The notes beneath the pieces were generated by a model. That model was given only the letters and a program-made list of their open reading frames with translations. It was not told where the DNA came from and searched no databases. From Tengunoibacter tsumagoiensis (GTDB taxonomy: Bacteria; Chloroflexota; Ktedonobacteria; Ktedonobacterales; Ktedonobacteraceae), in assembly GCF_003967535.1 (NCBI RefSeq), contig NZ_BIFR01000001.1, positions 3,471,001 to 3,535,000 on the forward strand: 64,000 nucleotides of DNA, given 5' to 3'. A program made the translations under genes and the position numbers. Below, one piece after another: positions 34,660-45,140 of the stretch (the first letter of the stretch is position 1; each line of letters opens with the position of its first letter).

Positions 34660-37218
34660 CTACAAAGGTCGGAGCTGTTCTAGCCAGGTTTTGACCTGAT
34701 ATTGCTGAGCATCTTTTAGTTGTTGAAAAAGTTCCAGGCTCTGATGACCTGAGGACTTTGCCTCTATACTCTCTCCCATTGCAGCAGCCGACTGTGCAAG
34801 ACCAAAATAAGCCTGAGCGACAAGCTGTAATCCCTGCATCTTTTGAGCCTCAATCAACATCTGATGAAACAGTAAGCGGGCTTCATGTGGTTTTCCTTGC
34901 TGTAAAGCCAATAGACCCAGTTCGCCACGTGTCTCATTAATTAACCAGTGTTGATTCATAGCTTGAGCTAGATGAAGAGATTCCTGCAAATAACGTTCTG
35001 CCTGGTCATAATTGCCTTCGATACGCTCAATCATTCCCAGGTTCTGGAGCACTGAACTAATACGTAAGCGATGGTGTAATTTACGTGCGATAGCGAGGCT
35101 TTCATGTGATCGCTTGCGTGCCTCATCGTATCGCTGTCGGTGAATAGCAACCATACCTATATTCATTAATAGCGCAGCCTGCCTCTGGAGATGCTGGAAG
35201 CGCTGAGCGTACTCCAGGCCTTGTTGATAATAGGTATTAGCCTGGTCATACTCTCCACGACGGACAGCCTGAACCCCCATATCCTGTAAGAACGCCCCGG
35301 CATACCACCAGTTCTCTGATTGAAGAGAGATTTCAAGCCCTTGTTGATAGAGCAGACTTGCCTGCTCATAATCACCCATATTGTCTGCGGTCTCACCTTG
35401 ATAGAGCAAAGCCATGCAGAGCGTCTCTTGATCATTAATCTCCTGAGCCTTCTGTACACCCCGTTCCAAATAGGTCAGGCTGCGAACGTACTCCCCCATA
35501 TCGCCAACAATACCAGATGCTCTAACCAATAATTGGGCTAAGAGTGGAAGTTGGGCCCGCTCTGCTATAGCAACGCCTTGTAGATACATCTGTTCAGCAT
35601 CTGGAAAGTGGCTTCTCCTCTCGGCACTGATGCCTATTTTTAGATACATCATTGCCAGACCCTCTTGATCTCCAAGCTTTTGAGCTGCCTGGAGCGCACG
35701 TGGGAACCAGATATCAACCAGATCATAGTAACATTGATCAATAAAGAAGGTGGCGATGCCCAATACTCCTTTGAGCAGCTCTTCATTCATATCTTTTGCA
35801 TAGGCCGCCTCAAACGCTGCCAGGATCGTCTCAATATCCTGTTCTAATACATGTTCATCAGCTTTATGCGCATGAATATATTCGATAACACAGATAACCA
35901 GGCGCTTTTCAATTCTGATATCTTTTTTATTGTCTTTACGGGCAAGGGTGGCATAGTCTGCTATCGTCTGATGAATTTGATAACGGCCAGGGAGATAACT
36001 TTCCAGGAGCCCACTATCGACGAGACGATCTAACACTGCGAACGGTTCATGAATCACGGCCAATGCAATCTCTTCGGCGAAATGAGCTGGCTTCGCTGGA
36101 AGAACTGAGAGGGCTCTCAGGGCTTCCCGTACTTTTGGGGGAAGAGCCTGATCGCTAATTTCAATGGTGGTCTGTAGTGAGATGCTAGAGCCAAATGGTC
36201 TGCTTAATCCCTGTTCCCATGGGACACATGGTTCGGTTAAACGAAGCCGCTCTTCGATATTTTGCCGTAACGTCTGGAGGGCTGTAAAAACTCTGCGGGG
36301 CTGGCCGCTTCGTGCTTGAATGTCCAGATAGTGGCCGATTAATTGCAGCGCCAGTGGTAGACCGCCAACACTTTGAATAATCTCCTCGATGGCTATTCTA
36401 TGTTCTTCCGTCAGCAAAGGAGCAAGGTAATAGAGAAAAGCCAGCGATTCTTCTAAAGGCAGCTCATGCACAGGCACAACATGTTCATGAGCAAATGCAT
36501 GGGCCAGTGCGGGAAAGCGGGTAGTGATGAGATAACAGCATTGTGGCCCTCCAAGGCGAAAGCTCAGTGCATCTGCAATCTGCCATGCATCATCAATCAG
36601 AAAGAGCATGCGGCTCTCTCCAATTAAATCATGGAGCGTTGTGCTTAGTCCGGCCAGATCGTTATATTGCTCGATGGCGGCAGGAGAGAGGCCCAATTTT
36701 AAGGCAAGCTGTTTTAAAATAGAGAAGAGATGGGGGCGCTCGCCAAGACTAATCCAGAAGATTCCCTGGTGAAAATATTGTTGAATCTGATTCTGCTGCC
36801 CAATCGCTGCTGCAAGGGCGGTCTTACCCACTCCCGGCAAACCGCTAAGAGCGAAGGCTCCTTTGTATATAACCACTTGATCTACAATACGCTGGATTAA
36901 TTGCTCACGCCCAACTAAATCCGCGCGGATGAGAGGGACAGTAAAGTTACTCATGGGGAGAAGTGGAGGGGTGCTCCGCCTCTGACCGGATGAGGCACTT
37001 TGGCGCTTCTTCCTCGTAAAACCTAATTCTTCGTCGGTCATTCCAAATAGCTCACATAATGCTCTTTGATAAAAAAGCGATGGTTGAGTCACACCTTGCT
37101 CCCATCGATTGACTGTAATCGGGCTGACCTGGAGCTGTTCTGCAACCTCGGCCTGAGTCCATTTGTGCTGAAAGCGGGCTTTCTGTAACCGCTCATTGGG
37201 CTCTGATTTTTCACTCAT
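34660..37218 (-). CDS. XRE-NB-ARC-TPR regulatory ATPase
   Basis: An 852-aa protein. Residues about 10-62 are a helix-turn-helix of the XRE type (WTQAEVAEQLQVSPITVNRW). About 100-400 form an NB-ARC/STAND ATPase with P-loop LSGLPGVGKTA (126-134), Walker B MLFLIDDAW and LPLALQLIGHYLD. About 500-852 consist of nine or so TPR repeats (for example YDQANTYYQQGLEYAQ). Such proteins are signal-gated switches that oligomerise and regulate transcription or other outputs. The start at 37218 is preferred because ATGGAAGG lies nine bases upstream. No adjacent gene suggests its target. Confidence 0.88.
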   Translation of the reverse strand: MSEKSEPNERLQKARFQHKWTQAEVAEQLQVSPITVNRWEQGVTQPSLFYQRALCELFGMTDEELGFTRKKRQSASSGQRRSTPPLLPMSNFTVPLIRADLVGREQLIQRIVDQVVIYKGAFALSGLPGVGKTALAAAIGQQNQIQQYFHQGIFWISLGERPHLFSILKQLALKLGLSPAAIEQYNDLAGLSTTLHDLIGESRMLFLIDDAWQIADALSFRLGGPQCCYLITTRFPALAHAFAHEHVVPVHELPLEESLAFLYYLAPLLTEEHRIAIEEIIQSVGGLPLALQLIGHYLDIQARSGQPRRVFTALQTLRQNIEERLRLTEPCVPWEQGLSRPFGSSISLQTTIEISDQALPPKVREALRALSVLPAKPAHFAEEIALAVIHEPFAVLDRLVDSGLLESYLPGRYQIHQTIADYATLARKDNKKDIRIEKRLVICVIEYIHAHKADEHVLEQDIETILAAFEAAYAKDMNEELLKGVLGIATFFIDQCYYDLVDIWFPRALQAAQKLGDQEGLAMMYLKIGISAERRSHFPDAEQMYLQGVAIAERAQLPLLAQLLVRASGIVGDMGEYVRSLTYLERGVQKAQEINDQETLCMALLYQGETADNMGDYEQASLLYQQGLEISLQSENWWYAGAFLQDMGVQAVRRGEYDQANTYYQQGLEYAQRFQHLQRQAALLMNIGMVAIHRQRYDEARKRSHESLAIARKLHHRLRISSVLQNLGMIERIEGNYDQAERYLQESLHLAQAMNQHWLINETRGELGLLALQQGKPHEARLLFHQMLIEAQKMQGLQLVAQAYFGLAQSAAAMGESIEAKSSGHQSLELFQQLKDAQQYQVKTWLEQLRPL

Positions 37219-37416
37219 ACGCTCTGACCTTCCATCACTTTCCAAGATTCTGCAAATACCTCGTTTTAAGAAAAAAGTACCGCAAAAATAATACCATACA
37301 AGAAACTGTTAAGAAAGTGTTATATTACTGGTATTTATTTATAGGGAAAGCTATGCCATACTGTTCTGCAAGTAAAGGATTCTTCTGAGGTGGTTCCTCA
37401 TAAAGGAGTAACGTTC

Positions 37417-37716
37417 GTGAAGTATGCCTTCTTAAAAGTTTTTGTCTCCTTTTTTCTTGCAACTTGCTTGCTGGCAATCTCTCTTCCAAACATGTCTATT
37501 TTTGTCTGCTATAGTATCCTCTATGGACTTATTCTTTGGATTGGCTTGAACCGTCTTCTCTACATTCATAGTCTTAAAGGTTATCCTGAACGTAGGGATG
37601 TAGTGAGGATTCACTGTACCGACGAAAAGGAGAGCATTAAAAAAACCATTTCTGTTCCCCTTGTGGAAAATGATGGCTCTCCTCTGCAAGACGAAACAGA
37701 GCTACTCCATCATTAA
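37417..37716 (+). CDS. Small two-helix membrane protein, unknown function
   Basis: 99 aa from GTG 37417, where AAAGGAG lies a few bases upstream; a longer in-frame GTG at 37390 has no ribosome site. Two hydrophobic segments (about 7-24 and 28-48) are followed by a charged tail (ERRDVVRIHCTDEKESIKK). It is convergent with the DksA-like gene across a shared terminator. Confidence 0.6.
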   Translation: MKYAFLKVFVSFFLATCLLAISLPNMSIFVCYSILYGLILWIGLNRLLYIHSLKGYPERRDVVRIHCTDEKESIKKTISVPLVENDGSPLQDETELLHH

Positions 37717-37725
37717 GATACTGTC

Positions 37726-37782
37726 GGAACAGAGAAGGACGGCACACCCCCATTAGAGTAGTGTGCCGTCCTTCTCTGTTCC
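37726..37782. terminator. Shared terminator between convergent genes
   Basis: The 22-base perfect arms, beginning GGAACAGAGAAGGACGGC, surround a 13-base loop. They lie between the small membrane-protein gene and the DksA-like gene. Confidence 0.8.
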
Positions 37783-37786
37783 AGCC

Positions 37787-38206
37787 TTAGTTGATATCGC
37801 TATCATAAAGCTCTTGTTGCCCTAGATTTACTTTCTCTAATTTCTCCTCGTCCTCTATGCACCTCAACGCCCATGGAAGTGCTTCAAGGCGTTTTTCTGG
37901 AATGACCTTCCCACACTCAATACACTTCCCATAGGTGCCATCTTCGATACGCTTCAATGCTGTATTGATCTCACTTAAAAGGGCTTGATCATTCACCAGA
38001 AGAGACTGCTCTTGCTGCGTCTCAAGAAAATCAACAGCGATCTCTTCAAACTCCTGCGACCCCTCACTGATCTCTTCGGTGCTCACTGGCGTGGGATAGG
38101 CTTCGGTCAGACTTGCCGCATTATTCTGTATTTCAGCTCTGCGCTGCTCTAACTTTTTCTTTTGCTCTTGTATGTTCAGTGTCATAGCACTAATGATCCT
38201 TTCCAT
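37787..38206 (-). CDS. DksA/TraR-type zinc-finger protein with incomplete zinc site
   Basis: 139 aa from ATG 38206 (AGGA upstream); the longer frame adds a hydrophobic stretch that does not look like the family. An N-terminal coiled coil contains QEQKKKLEQRRAEIQ. The acidic loop and C-terminal part show the family core ALLSEINTALKRIEDGTYGK. The zinc finger reads C-I-E-C ... C-I-E-D, so the fourth Cys of the usual C-x2-C-x17-C-x2-C is Asp. DksA-type proteins bind the secondary channel of RNA polymerase and help the stringent response. Confidence 0.88.
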   Translation of the reverse strand: MERIISAMTLNIQEQKKKLEQRRAEIQNNAASLTEAYPTPVSTEEISEGSQEFEEIAVDFLETQQEQSLLVNDQALLSEINTALKRIEDGTYGKCIECGKVIPEKRLEALPWALRCIEDEEKLEKVNLGQQELYDSDIN

Positions 38207-38532
38207 TCTGATCCATCCTGAGTGACCCTCAGAAATAGAGCCTTCGACATACGCTTGCTCGATATGCAACAAGATACCACAAAATAAGAGGGCTACATTT
38301 GAGATATATGAGCCTGTAACAGATACACGCAGGCCATCCTTTTTTAGTCTCAAAAGAGCCTCTCGGCAGTCGTATTATTTTCCGGTCGATGGCATGGTAC
38401 GAGTAACAGGAGAAAAATTAAATAGAGGCAGTTTAATTATATATAGACAGACAGAGTGCAATATTGTAAGATTTAGCATGTTATTTGAATATTTTACTGT
38501 ACTTTAGCTTATTAGATTTTACAGGAGTTTGT

Positions 38533-39849
38533 ATGGATTCATCTCCTCTTCACGCAGAGTCACCGAAAAAGGCGTGGCTCATTAATCGTAATTATGCTTT
38601 TCTCTGGAGTGGTCAGGCGATCTCAAATCTGGGCGATATGGTCTTTGACACAACGCTGGTGCTCTGGGTCTCCACAAAGATTGCTGCACATCAGAGCTGG
38701 GCTCCACTGGCAATCAGTGGAGTAATGTTATCCGCAGCACTCCCTACACTTCTGATTGGCCCACTTGCGGGTGTGTTTACCGACCGCTGGGACAAACGCC
38801 GCACTATGCTCCTGATGGATTTTAGTCGAGCTCTGTTTGTTCTCCTCTTGTTTGTAGCGGCTCTCCCACTCCCATTACACATCTCTCCGAGTGCAACATT
38901 GACTATGATCTATGCGATGGTTGCACTCAATGCGACCTGTTCTCAATTTTTTGCTCCAGCGCGAACTACCTTGATTAGAGATACAGTTGAGGCAAAAGAT
39001 CAGGCACGAGCTGGAGGACTGGCTCAGGTCTCCCAGAATCTGGCAATTATTATTGGCCCTCCCTTAGCAGCTCCACTCCTGTTTGTGGTTGGAGTAGAGT
39101 GGGCACTCCTGATTAATGCGCTCTCATTTGTGGTCTCATTTTTTGCTATCTTGATGGTACGCTCTCACAAAATCGTTGAACCAGAGGGACAGAAGGATCA
39201 TGGTCAGTTGAGTTTCTGGAGTGAGTTGCGAGCTGGCCTGACATTCTTTGGTCATAGTCAGATCTTAATGACCTTATTAATCTGTATTACGATTGTGACG
39301 CTTGGAACCGGGATGATGAATGTGCTGGATGTCTTTTTTGTGACCCGGAACCTTCATGTAGATAGCAGTCTCTATGGCTTGATAGGGATGGGCTTTGGGG
39401 CTGGCTCAATTCTTGGGGCGGTCATCTCAACTTTTTTTACACAACGTCTGGAGGTTGTTCGCACCTTCTGGGGCTGTCTTGTGATGGCTGGATTACTGAT
39501 ATTTGCCTATTCACGAATGACGAGCTTTATTCCTGCATTGATGATCTTCACTATAGTGGGTATTCCTATCGCAGCCCTTAATACAGCTTTCTTTCCATTA
39601 CTACTCCATGCCACACCAAGAGAGATGCTTGGGCGTGTTCTATCCGTCATTAATCCCACTCAGACCTTAGCCGCGTTAGTTTCAACTTTGTTGGCAGGCT
39701 TCCTTGCCAGTCAGTTTAGCTTTCATACATCTGTATTGGGGAGTAATTTCGGGACGATTGATACGATCTTCAGTGGGGGTGCTCTTATGATCATCCTGGG
39801 TGGAGTCTATGCTCTCGTAACGCTGAGTCATATTCGCCTGGATGAGTGA
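38533..39849 (+). CDS. Major facilitator superfamily exporter (macrolide/enterobactin-type, MFS_3-like)
   Basis: A 438-aa, 12-helix protein. The first helix region begins NYAFLWSGQAISNLGDMVFD and the cytoplasmic loop contains GPLAGVFTDRWDKRRTMLL, the signature MFS loop between helices 2 and 3. Related proteins export macrolides, siderophores or other drugs by proton antiport. The start at 38533 has CAGGAGTTTGT before it; the upstream ATG 38485 has no ribosome site. It is not in an operon and ends with a strong terminator. Confidence 0.9.
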   Translation: MDSSPLHAESPKKAWLINRNYAFLWSGQAISNLGDMVFDTTLVLWVSTKIAAHQSWAPLAISGVMLSAALPTLLIGPLAGVFTDRWDKRRTMLLMDFSRALFVLLLFVAALPLPLHISPSATLTMIYAMVALNATCSQFFAPARTTLIRDTVEAKDQARAGGLAQVSQNLAIIIGPPLAAPLLFVVGVEWALLINALSFVVSFFAILMVRSHKIVEPEGQKDHGQLSFWSELRAGLTFFGHSQILMTLLICITIVTLGTGMMNVLDVFFVTRNLHVDSSLYGLIGMGFGAGSILGAVISTFFTQRLEVVRTFWGCLVMAGLLIFAYSRMTSFIPALMIFTIVGIPIAALNTAFFPLLLHATPREMLGRVLSVINPTQTLAALVSTLLAGFLASQFSFHTSVLGSNFGTIDTIFSGGALMIILGGVYALVTLSHIRLDE

Positions 39850-39853
39850 AAAA

Positions 39854-39907
39854 GAAAGGTCCGGAGTGTTCATGCAGTGGTCGCTGCATGAACACTCCGG
39901 ACCTTTC
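39854..39907 (+). terminator. Strong terminator after the MFS gene
   Basis: The 24-base perfect arms, starting GAAAGGTCCGGAGTGTTC, have a very small loop, followed by TACG-TCTATTTTT. Confidence 0.85.
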
Positions 39908-40238
39908 TACGTCTATTTTTATATGTATACTTATTTTTCATTCTTGTCTCGTTATATTTTATGGCTATATGAATTATGAGGGTGATTAGCCTTAATAGGT
40001 AGATAGCTATGGCCCTATATCCGTATCTGCCCATCCTTACTATTGGCAATGGCTTCCTTGCCAGATCTATGCAGATCGGCATATGATACCTCTACTAGTA
40101 TCTGCATCCCTCTGCTGGTGCCTTCGATGGGCTGCTTCGGACTGGAAGGCACGCTAGATTGCGCCCTGCCAACCTTGCTCAATGTGCTATGCTGAAAATG
40201 CATAGGCGAATGATAGATTAGAACAGAAGGATAGAAGG
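39908..40238 (+). other. Intergenic region before glgB
   Basis: No gene is supported; short frames here lack ribosome sites. The sequence TTGCTC...TATGCT at about 40176-40195 may be part of the glgB promoter. Nothing else is seen. Confidence 0.35.
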
Positions 40239-42293
40239 ATGTCTGCATCTCAACTTCCACCTGGCTCTGGTGGCAAAAATCATGCTACGACTCAGCGCGA
40301 AACACAACAGGTTTCTCTCTTTAGCGATTTTGATCTCCACCTCTTTGGTCAGGGGAAACATTATCATCTCTATGAGAAGATGGGGGCCCATCCACGAACA
40401 CTCAATGGACAGATGGGCGTTCATTTTGCTGTCTGGGCACCTCGAGCACTGGCGGTCTCTGTGATTGGTGATTTTAATCAGTGGAATCGATCGGCCAATC
40501 CACTTCAATTGCGCCACGCCGATCTCGGAATCTGGGAGGGCTTTATTCCTGGTATAGAGGTGGGGGCGCTCTATAAGTTCTCTCTTTACTCACAGGCCAA
40601 TCGCTATAGCGCAGATAAGATTGATCCTTATGCCTTTGCTTGTGAGCTCCGACCCAACACGGCCAGTATTGTTGCAGATATTACTCAGTATCAGTGGCAA
40701 GATACAGAATGGATTCAACAGCGTGCAGAACGGCAGAAGTTAAACTCGCCAATCTCTATTTATGAGGTTCATCTTGGTTCCTGGCGCCAGGTCCCCGAGC
40801 GACATCAACCTGGGGCAGCCGAAGAAGATCGTTTTATGACGTATCGCGAATTGGCAGATGCTTTATCTACTTATGTGAAGGAGATGGGCTTTACACATAT
40901 CGAACTGATGCCGATTACAGAATATCCCTATGATGGCTCCTGGGGGTATCAGGTCACTGGCTATTTTGCACCTACCAGCCGTTTTGGAACGCCTGAGGAC
41001 TTTCAATATTTTATTGATACGATGCACCAGAATGAGATTGGGGTGATTCTCGACTGGGTGCCTGCTCACTTTCCTAAGGATGCTCATGCCCTGGCACATT
41101 ATGATGGCGGACCCCTCTATGAATACTCTGATTGGCGCAAAGGCGAACATAAACAATGGGGGACCTATGTCTTTGACTATGGTCGCAATGAAGTCAAGAA
41201 TTTCTTAATCTCCAGTGCGCTCTTCTGGCTCCGCGAATATCATATTGATGGGATACGCGTCGATGCGGTGGCTTCTATGCTCTATCTGGACTATCTGCGC
41301 GAGCCGCATGAGCAGGTAAAAAACCAGTATGGGGGACGCGAACATCTGGAGGCGGTGGATTTTCTGCGCCAATTCAATGAAGCGGTCTATGCCGAGGTAC
41401 CAGGCGCTGTAACGATTGCTGAAGAATCGAGTGCATGGCCACTTGTCTCTCGTCCCACCTATGTAGGTGGGCTGGGCTTTACGTTTAAGTGGAATATGGG
41501 CTGGATGCATGATATGCTCAGTTATATGCATCTCGATCCTATTATGCGCCGCTATCATCAGAATAATATTACGTTCTCGCTCATGTACGCATTTTCAGAA
41601 AATTTTGTGCTGCCGCTCTCGCATGATGAGGTGGTTCATATCAAGGGCTCGCTCATCAATAAGATGCCGGGCGATCTCTGGCAGCGCTTTGCGAACATTC
41701 GCGCTTTCTTCGGCTATATGTGGGGCCATCCCGGGAAGAAGCTTCTGTTTATGGGGGGTGAGTTCGGCCAATGGAGCGAGTGGAACTTTACAGAGAGCCT
41801 GGACTGGCATCTCCTCCAGCCTCCCAGTAATCCTCTTCATGAGCAGCTTCGCCTGTTTATTCGCGATCTCAACCTGCTCTATCGCCAGGAGAATGCCTTC
41901 AACGCGCTCGATAATGAGTCTGAAGGCTTTACCTGGATTGATTGCAACGATGTCGAGCACAGTGTCATTGCCTTTACACGTCAGAGCGAAGAGCCAGGGG
42001 AGACGCTGGTATTTGTCTGTAACTTTACGCCAGTCCCCCGCTATAACTATCGCATCGGCGTTCCCGTGGCTGGCGACTACTATGAACTGCTCAATAGCGA
42101 TGCCACGCGCTATGGCGGTAGCGATCTGCTAAATCGACAGGATCTGAACAGCCAACCCATTGTCTGGCATGGACACAATCAATCTATCAGCCTGACTCTC
42201 TCTCCACTAAGCACAATTATTCTCAAACGACGACCAGCAAAGATCGTTGATAACAGCAAGACGACGAAGATGGTTAATGGAAGCGAGACATAA
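40239..42293 (+). CDS. glgB: 1,4-alpha-glucan branching enzyme
   Basis: A 684-aa protein. The N-terminal CBM48 domain includes [20 protein letters not shown] (about 60-80). The GH13 barrel holds [24 protein letters not shown] (nucleophile Asp about 340), EESSAWP (acid Glu about 396) and [10 protein letters not shown] (third Asp about 463). The C-terminal beta domain follows. It transfers alpha-1,4 chains to alpha-1,6 branches in glycogen. The ribosome site is GATAGAAGG. It lies alone here; other glycogen genes are not adjacent. The last 20 residues ([11 protein letters not shown]) form a polar tail. Confidence 0.97.
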   Translation: MSASQLPPGSGGKNHATTQRETQQVSLFSDFDLHLFGQGKHYHLYEKMGAHPRTLNGQMGVHFAVWAPRALAVSVIGDFNQWNRSANPLQLRHADLGIWEGFIPGIEVGALYKFSLYSQANRYSADKIDPYAFACELRPNTASIVADITQYQWQDTEWIQQRAERQKLNSPISIYEVHLGSWRQVPERHQPGAAEEDRFMTYRELADALSTYVKEMGFTHIELMPITEYPYDGSWGYQVTGYFAPTSRFGTPEDFQYFIDTMHQNEIGVILDWVPAHFPKDAHALAHYDGGPLYEYSDWRKGEHKQWGTYVFDYGRNEVKNFLISSALFWLREYHIDGIRVDAVASMLYLDYLREPHEQVKNQYGGREHLEAVDFLRQFNEAVYAEVPGAVTIAEESSAWPLVSRPTYVGGLGFTFKWNMGWMHDMLSYMHLDPIMRRYHQNNITFSLMYAFSENFVLPLSHDEVVHIKGSLINKMPGDLWQRFANIRAFFGYMWGHPGKKLLFMGGEFGQWSEWNFTESLDWHLLQPPSNPLHEQLRLFIRDLNLLYRQENAFNALDNESEGFTWIDCNDVEHSVIAFTRQSEEPGETLVFVCNFTPVPRYNYRIGVPVAGDYYELLNSDATRYGGSDLLNRQDLNSQPIVWHGHNQSISLTLSPLSTIILKRRPAKIVDNSKTTKMVNGSET

Positions 42294-42365
42294 GCTCACC
42301 ACAGCGTGTGTGTAAAGGCCGAGACCAGAGCCGTCGAGTATCCCCGTGGTGGGTTATGAGGGTCC

Positions 42366-42435
42366 AACATGGTGAATTGGCTCACCACGGCCATCATGAA
42401 TGATGGGCTCTACATGTTTGTGCGATAAATCGCTC
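42366..42435 (+). repeat. Dispersed repeat, single copy after glgB
   Basis: The stretch GGCTCACCACGGCCATCATG, then AATGATGGGCTCTACATGTTT and GCGATAAATCGC, is nearly identical to 53756-53811 and occurs in inverted form at 53980-54285. It therefore belongs to the same element family as the 53-54 kb repeat block. Confidence 0.8.
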
Positions 42436-42481
42436 TTGAGGGGTAATTTGTTTTGGGAGGAGCAATAAGGGAGAGGGCCTA

Positions 42482-43420
42482 TCATGAATGATGATCGGCT
42501 TCTGGAAGGCGGCGCGCGCGTAGTACCGAGGCTCCGATGGAGGCTAACAAGATCAGCGCGATAAAGCCTAATGAGAGGCCTGTGGGGATCTCATAGATGC
42601 TTGACAGGATCATCTTGACGCCTACAAAGGTAAGGATGATGGCCAGAGCCAGCTTCAGATAGTAGAATTTATGGATAATGTTGGCAAAGACAAAGTAGAG
42701 TGAACGCAGGCCCAGGATTGCAAAAACATTTGATGTATACACAATAAACGGGTCCTTGCTCACGGCAAAGATCGCTGGAATAGAATCGAGGGCAAAGATC
42801 AAGTCAGTGGTCTCAACCACAATGAGAACCAGAAACAGGGGCGTCAGAAAGAACTTACCCGCTTTCTTCACAAAAAAGCGATCCTGTTCATAGCTCTGAG
42901 TTACTGGCATGAACCGGCGCACCATTTTTAGGATAGGATTCTGCTCTGGCTCAACCTTCTCATCTCCGCGTTGAAAGCCCATCTTCAGGCCTGTATAAAT
43001 TAAGAATGCGCCAAAAAGATAGATGATCCAGTGGAATTGCTCTAAAAGAAGAGCACCTACTGCAATCAGAGAACCACGCAAAAGCAAGGCACCTAATACG
43101 CCCCAGAAGAGAACACGGTGCTGATAGTTTGCCGGGACTGCGAACGCTCCAAAGAGGAGCACAAAGATAAAAATGTTGTCAACGCTAAGGGATTTTTCGA
43201 TCAGATAGCCTGTAAAGAAATCAAGGGCAGGCTCGGGCCCTTGCCAGAAGTAGAGGCCGATATTAAACAACAAAGCCAGAGCGATCCAGACAACACTCCA
43301 GCTGAGAGCTTCTTTGATGGAGACCGCATGCGCCTTGCGATTGAATACTCCCAGATCGAGCGCCAGCATCGCCAACACAAACACATTAAAACCAATCCAG
43401 GCGAGAAGCGTTCCATTCAA
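42482..43420 (-). CDS. terC: TerC/Alx family integral membrane protein
   Basis: A 312-aa protein with about nine hydrophobic helices. The motif FFTGYLIEKSLSVDNIFIF (about 68-86) and ALDSIPAIFAVSKDPFIVYTS (about 214-234) are the two TerC signature segments with the Asp residues thought to bind Mn2+. The family exports manganese or helps load it onto secreted enzymes; older annotations call it tellurite resistance. The frame begins with TTG (43420), with GGAAAGGG upstream, because the ATG at 43416 is in another frame. The TTG start is a real feature worth noting. No manganese riboswitch was seen upstream. Confidence 0.9.
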   Translation of the reverse strand: MNGTLLAWIGFNVFVLAMLALDLGVFNRKAHAVSIKEALSWSVVWIALALLFNIGLYFWQGPEPALDFFTGYLIEKSLSVDNIFIFVLLFGAFAVPANYQHRVLFWGVLGALLLRGSLIAVGALLLEQFHWIIYLFGAFLIYTGLKMGFQRGDEKVEPEQNPILKMVRRFMPVTQSYEQDRFFVKKAGKFFLTPLFLVLIVVETTDLIFALDSIPAIFAVSKDPFIVYTSNVFAILGLRSLYFVFANIIHKFYYLKLALAIILTFVGVKMILSSIYEIPTGLSLGFIALILLASIGASVLRARRLPEADHHS

Positions 43421-43613
43421 TGTGGAGGGCCCTTTCCGGAATTACCGATCTATCAATAAAAGTAAAGAGATGGAAAAATGAGTGTGAGGGGAGAGGGTAT
43501 GTGACTGTAGAGAATCGATCCCCTCACATCTGAACTGAGTATAGCGCAGCTACATGAATTGATCCTGTGTTTTTGCTGAATTGAAACTGAGAAAAGACGT
43601 TTCGTTCGCTTCT

Positions 43614-45140
43614 TCACGCCAGCGGGAGCCAGACACTAAAGGTACTTCCCACACCTGGCTGACTTTTCACACCGATACGTCCCCCTAACCGCTCCACAAG
43701 CAGTTGGGCAATAGAGAGGCCCAGACCGGTTCCATCCTGGCGGGAACGCGCGCGGTCAGCACGATAGAAGCGCTCAAAAATATGAGGAAGGTCCTCTGCA
43801 TCGATACCAATACCAGTATCCCGCACACGTAAGAGCGCCTCGGGCCCCTGTTGAATTAATGAGATACTGATTCGAGCTTGCTGACTCTCTTGCGTGTATT
43901 TAAGAGCATTATCCAATAAGATCAAAATAATACGACGAATACTCTCCTCATCGCCTCGGACGCGGACTGGATCAATCTGCTCAATCTCCAGGCTCTTCTT
44001 CATGGCACTGTCCATCTCCAAACGCCCACGGAGCTGACGCACAATATGCAAGACAGCTCGATCAACCTCGACGAGAGGCTGATGAGCAGTTGGCTGTGGC
44101 GGAAGCTGTGGGGAGACCTGATCCGCATCAACATGGGCCAGCAGTAACAGCTGCTCAACCAGTTGCGAGAGGCGAAGGGTCTCCCCATAAGCATCGGTAA
44201 GCATACTGCGCCGCTCCTCAACCGGAAGCTCTTCCATATGTCGCTGTAAGAACGAGAGGTTTCCCTGTACCGTAGTCAAAGGAGCACGCAGCTCATGGGA
44301 GGCATCGTCCACAAACCGGCGTTGCAGTTGGGCCGCACTCTCTAAATCGCTGAGCATCTGATTAAAGGTCTCTACCACTTCCACAATCTCATCATCACCA
44401 CTCGGACGCTTGACGCGTAGACTGAGATTGCCAATCCGCGTGCCACTTGCGGTGGCAATAGTAATCTCTCGAGCAGTCTTCGCCATATCTGACAATGGTT
44501 TGAGCAGGCTATTGGCAAGCATCCACCCACCGACCAGGGCACCAGTAAATGTAAAGATACTGGATATGACCAGCAGAGTACGCAGAAGAATCATCGTCAC
44601 ATCCACATCTTCCAATGATTTAGCAACCAGTAACGCGCCAATCACCGGCTGGTGCGAGGATGGTGACGATCCAGTCTGAAGTGGAGCATAGATTGGAACA
44701 CCCCGAACGCGGATATGACGACCAGCAGAAAAGATCGTCATCCAGATCGTCTGTCCATCCCCTATCATCTGCAACTGCTGCTCTCCAACAGGAATACGCT
44801 GGCCGCCTGTATTAGACAGAGCGTGTAGCTCCCCCTGTCTGTCCACAACCTCTACAACCACGCCTGGCTCACGGTACGCATCGACAGCCTGTAATGGAAT
44901 ATGATCTGGCCAATAGGGCTTCTGTGCCTTGAGATCCTGGGTGGTATCAACCAGTGCGATACGCACCTGCGTCTCAATGGAATGATCAACGCTTTGATTG
45001 AGTTGATTTTGCGTCAACCACAGCACAACCACAGAGAGAATAAAGAGCGTAGCCATCATAAGAAGGCTATAAAGGAGCAGCAGACGCAGGCGCACTGATC
45101 GTGGAGGCCAGCTAAAGAGCAGCCGGTTAATCTTTGAAGA
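43614..45140 (-). CDS. HAMP-domain sensor histidine kinase
   Basis: A 508-aa protein. Two membrane helices (about 18-45 and 185-215) flank an outer sensor domain of about 140 residues. A HAMP linker follows (about 215-285). The HisKA domain has DDASHELRAPLTTVQGNL with the phosphorylated His near 285. The ATPase domain shows LLDNALKYT, RDTGIGIDAED and GTGLGLSIAQLL. It senses an external signal and phosphorylates the response regulator encoded just upstream. The start at 45140 overlaps that gene's end by 14 bases; the longer frame is rejected as wholly inside it. The cognate signal is unknown. Confidence 0.93.
   Translation of the reverse strand, partial: SSKINRLLFSWPPRSVRLRLLLLYSLLMMATLFILSVVVLWLTQNQLNQSVDHSIETQVRIALVDTTQDLKAQKPYWPDHIPLQAVDAYREPGVVVEVVDRQGELHALSNTGGQRIPVGEQQLQMIGDGQTIWMTIFSAGRHIRVRGVPIYAPLQTGSSPSSHQPVIGALLVAKSLEDVDVTMILLRTLLVISSIFTFTGALVGGWMLANSLLKPLSDMAKTAREITIATASGTRIGNLSLRVKRPSGDDEIVEVVETFNQMLSDLESAAQLQRRFVDDASHELRAPLTTVQGNLSFLQRHMEELPVEERRSMLTDAYGETLRLSQLVEQLLLLAHVDADQVSPQLPPQPTAHQPLVEVDRAVLHIVRQLRGRLEMDSAMKKSLEIEQIDPVRVRGDEESIRRIILILLDNALKYTQESQQARISISLIQQGPEALLRVRDTGIGIDAEDLPHIFERFYRADRARSRQDGTGLGLSIAQLLVERLGGRIGVKSQPGVGSTFSVWLPLA

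Noticed and set aside
43421..43613. Manganese (yybP-ykoY) riboswitch upstream of terC
   Set aside because: Looked for because such switches often precede TerC genes, but I could not find the conserved loops.
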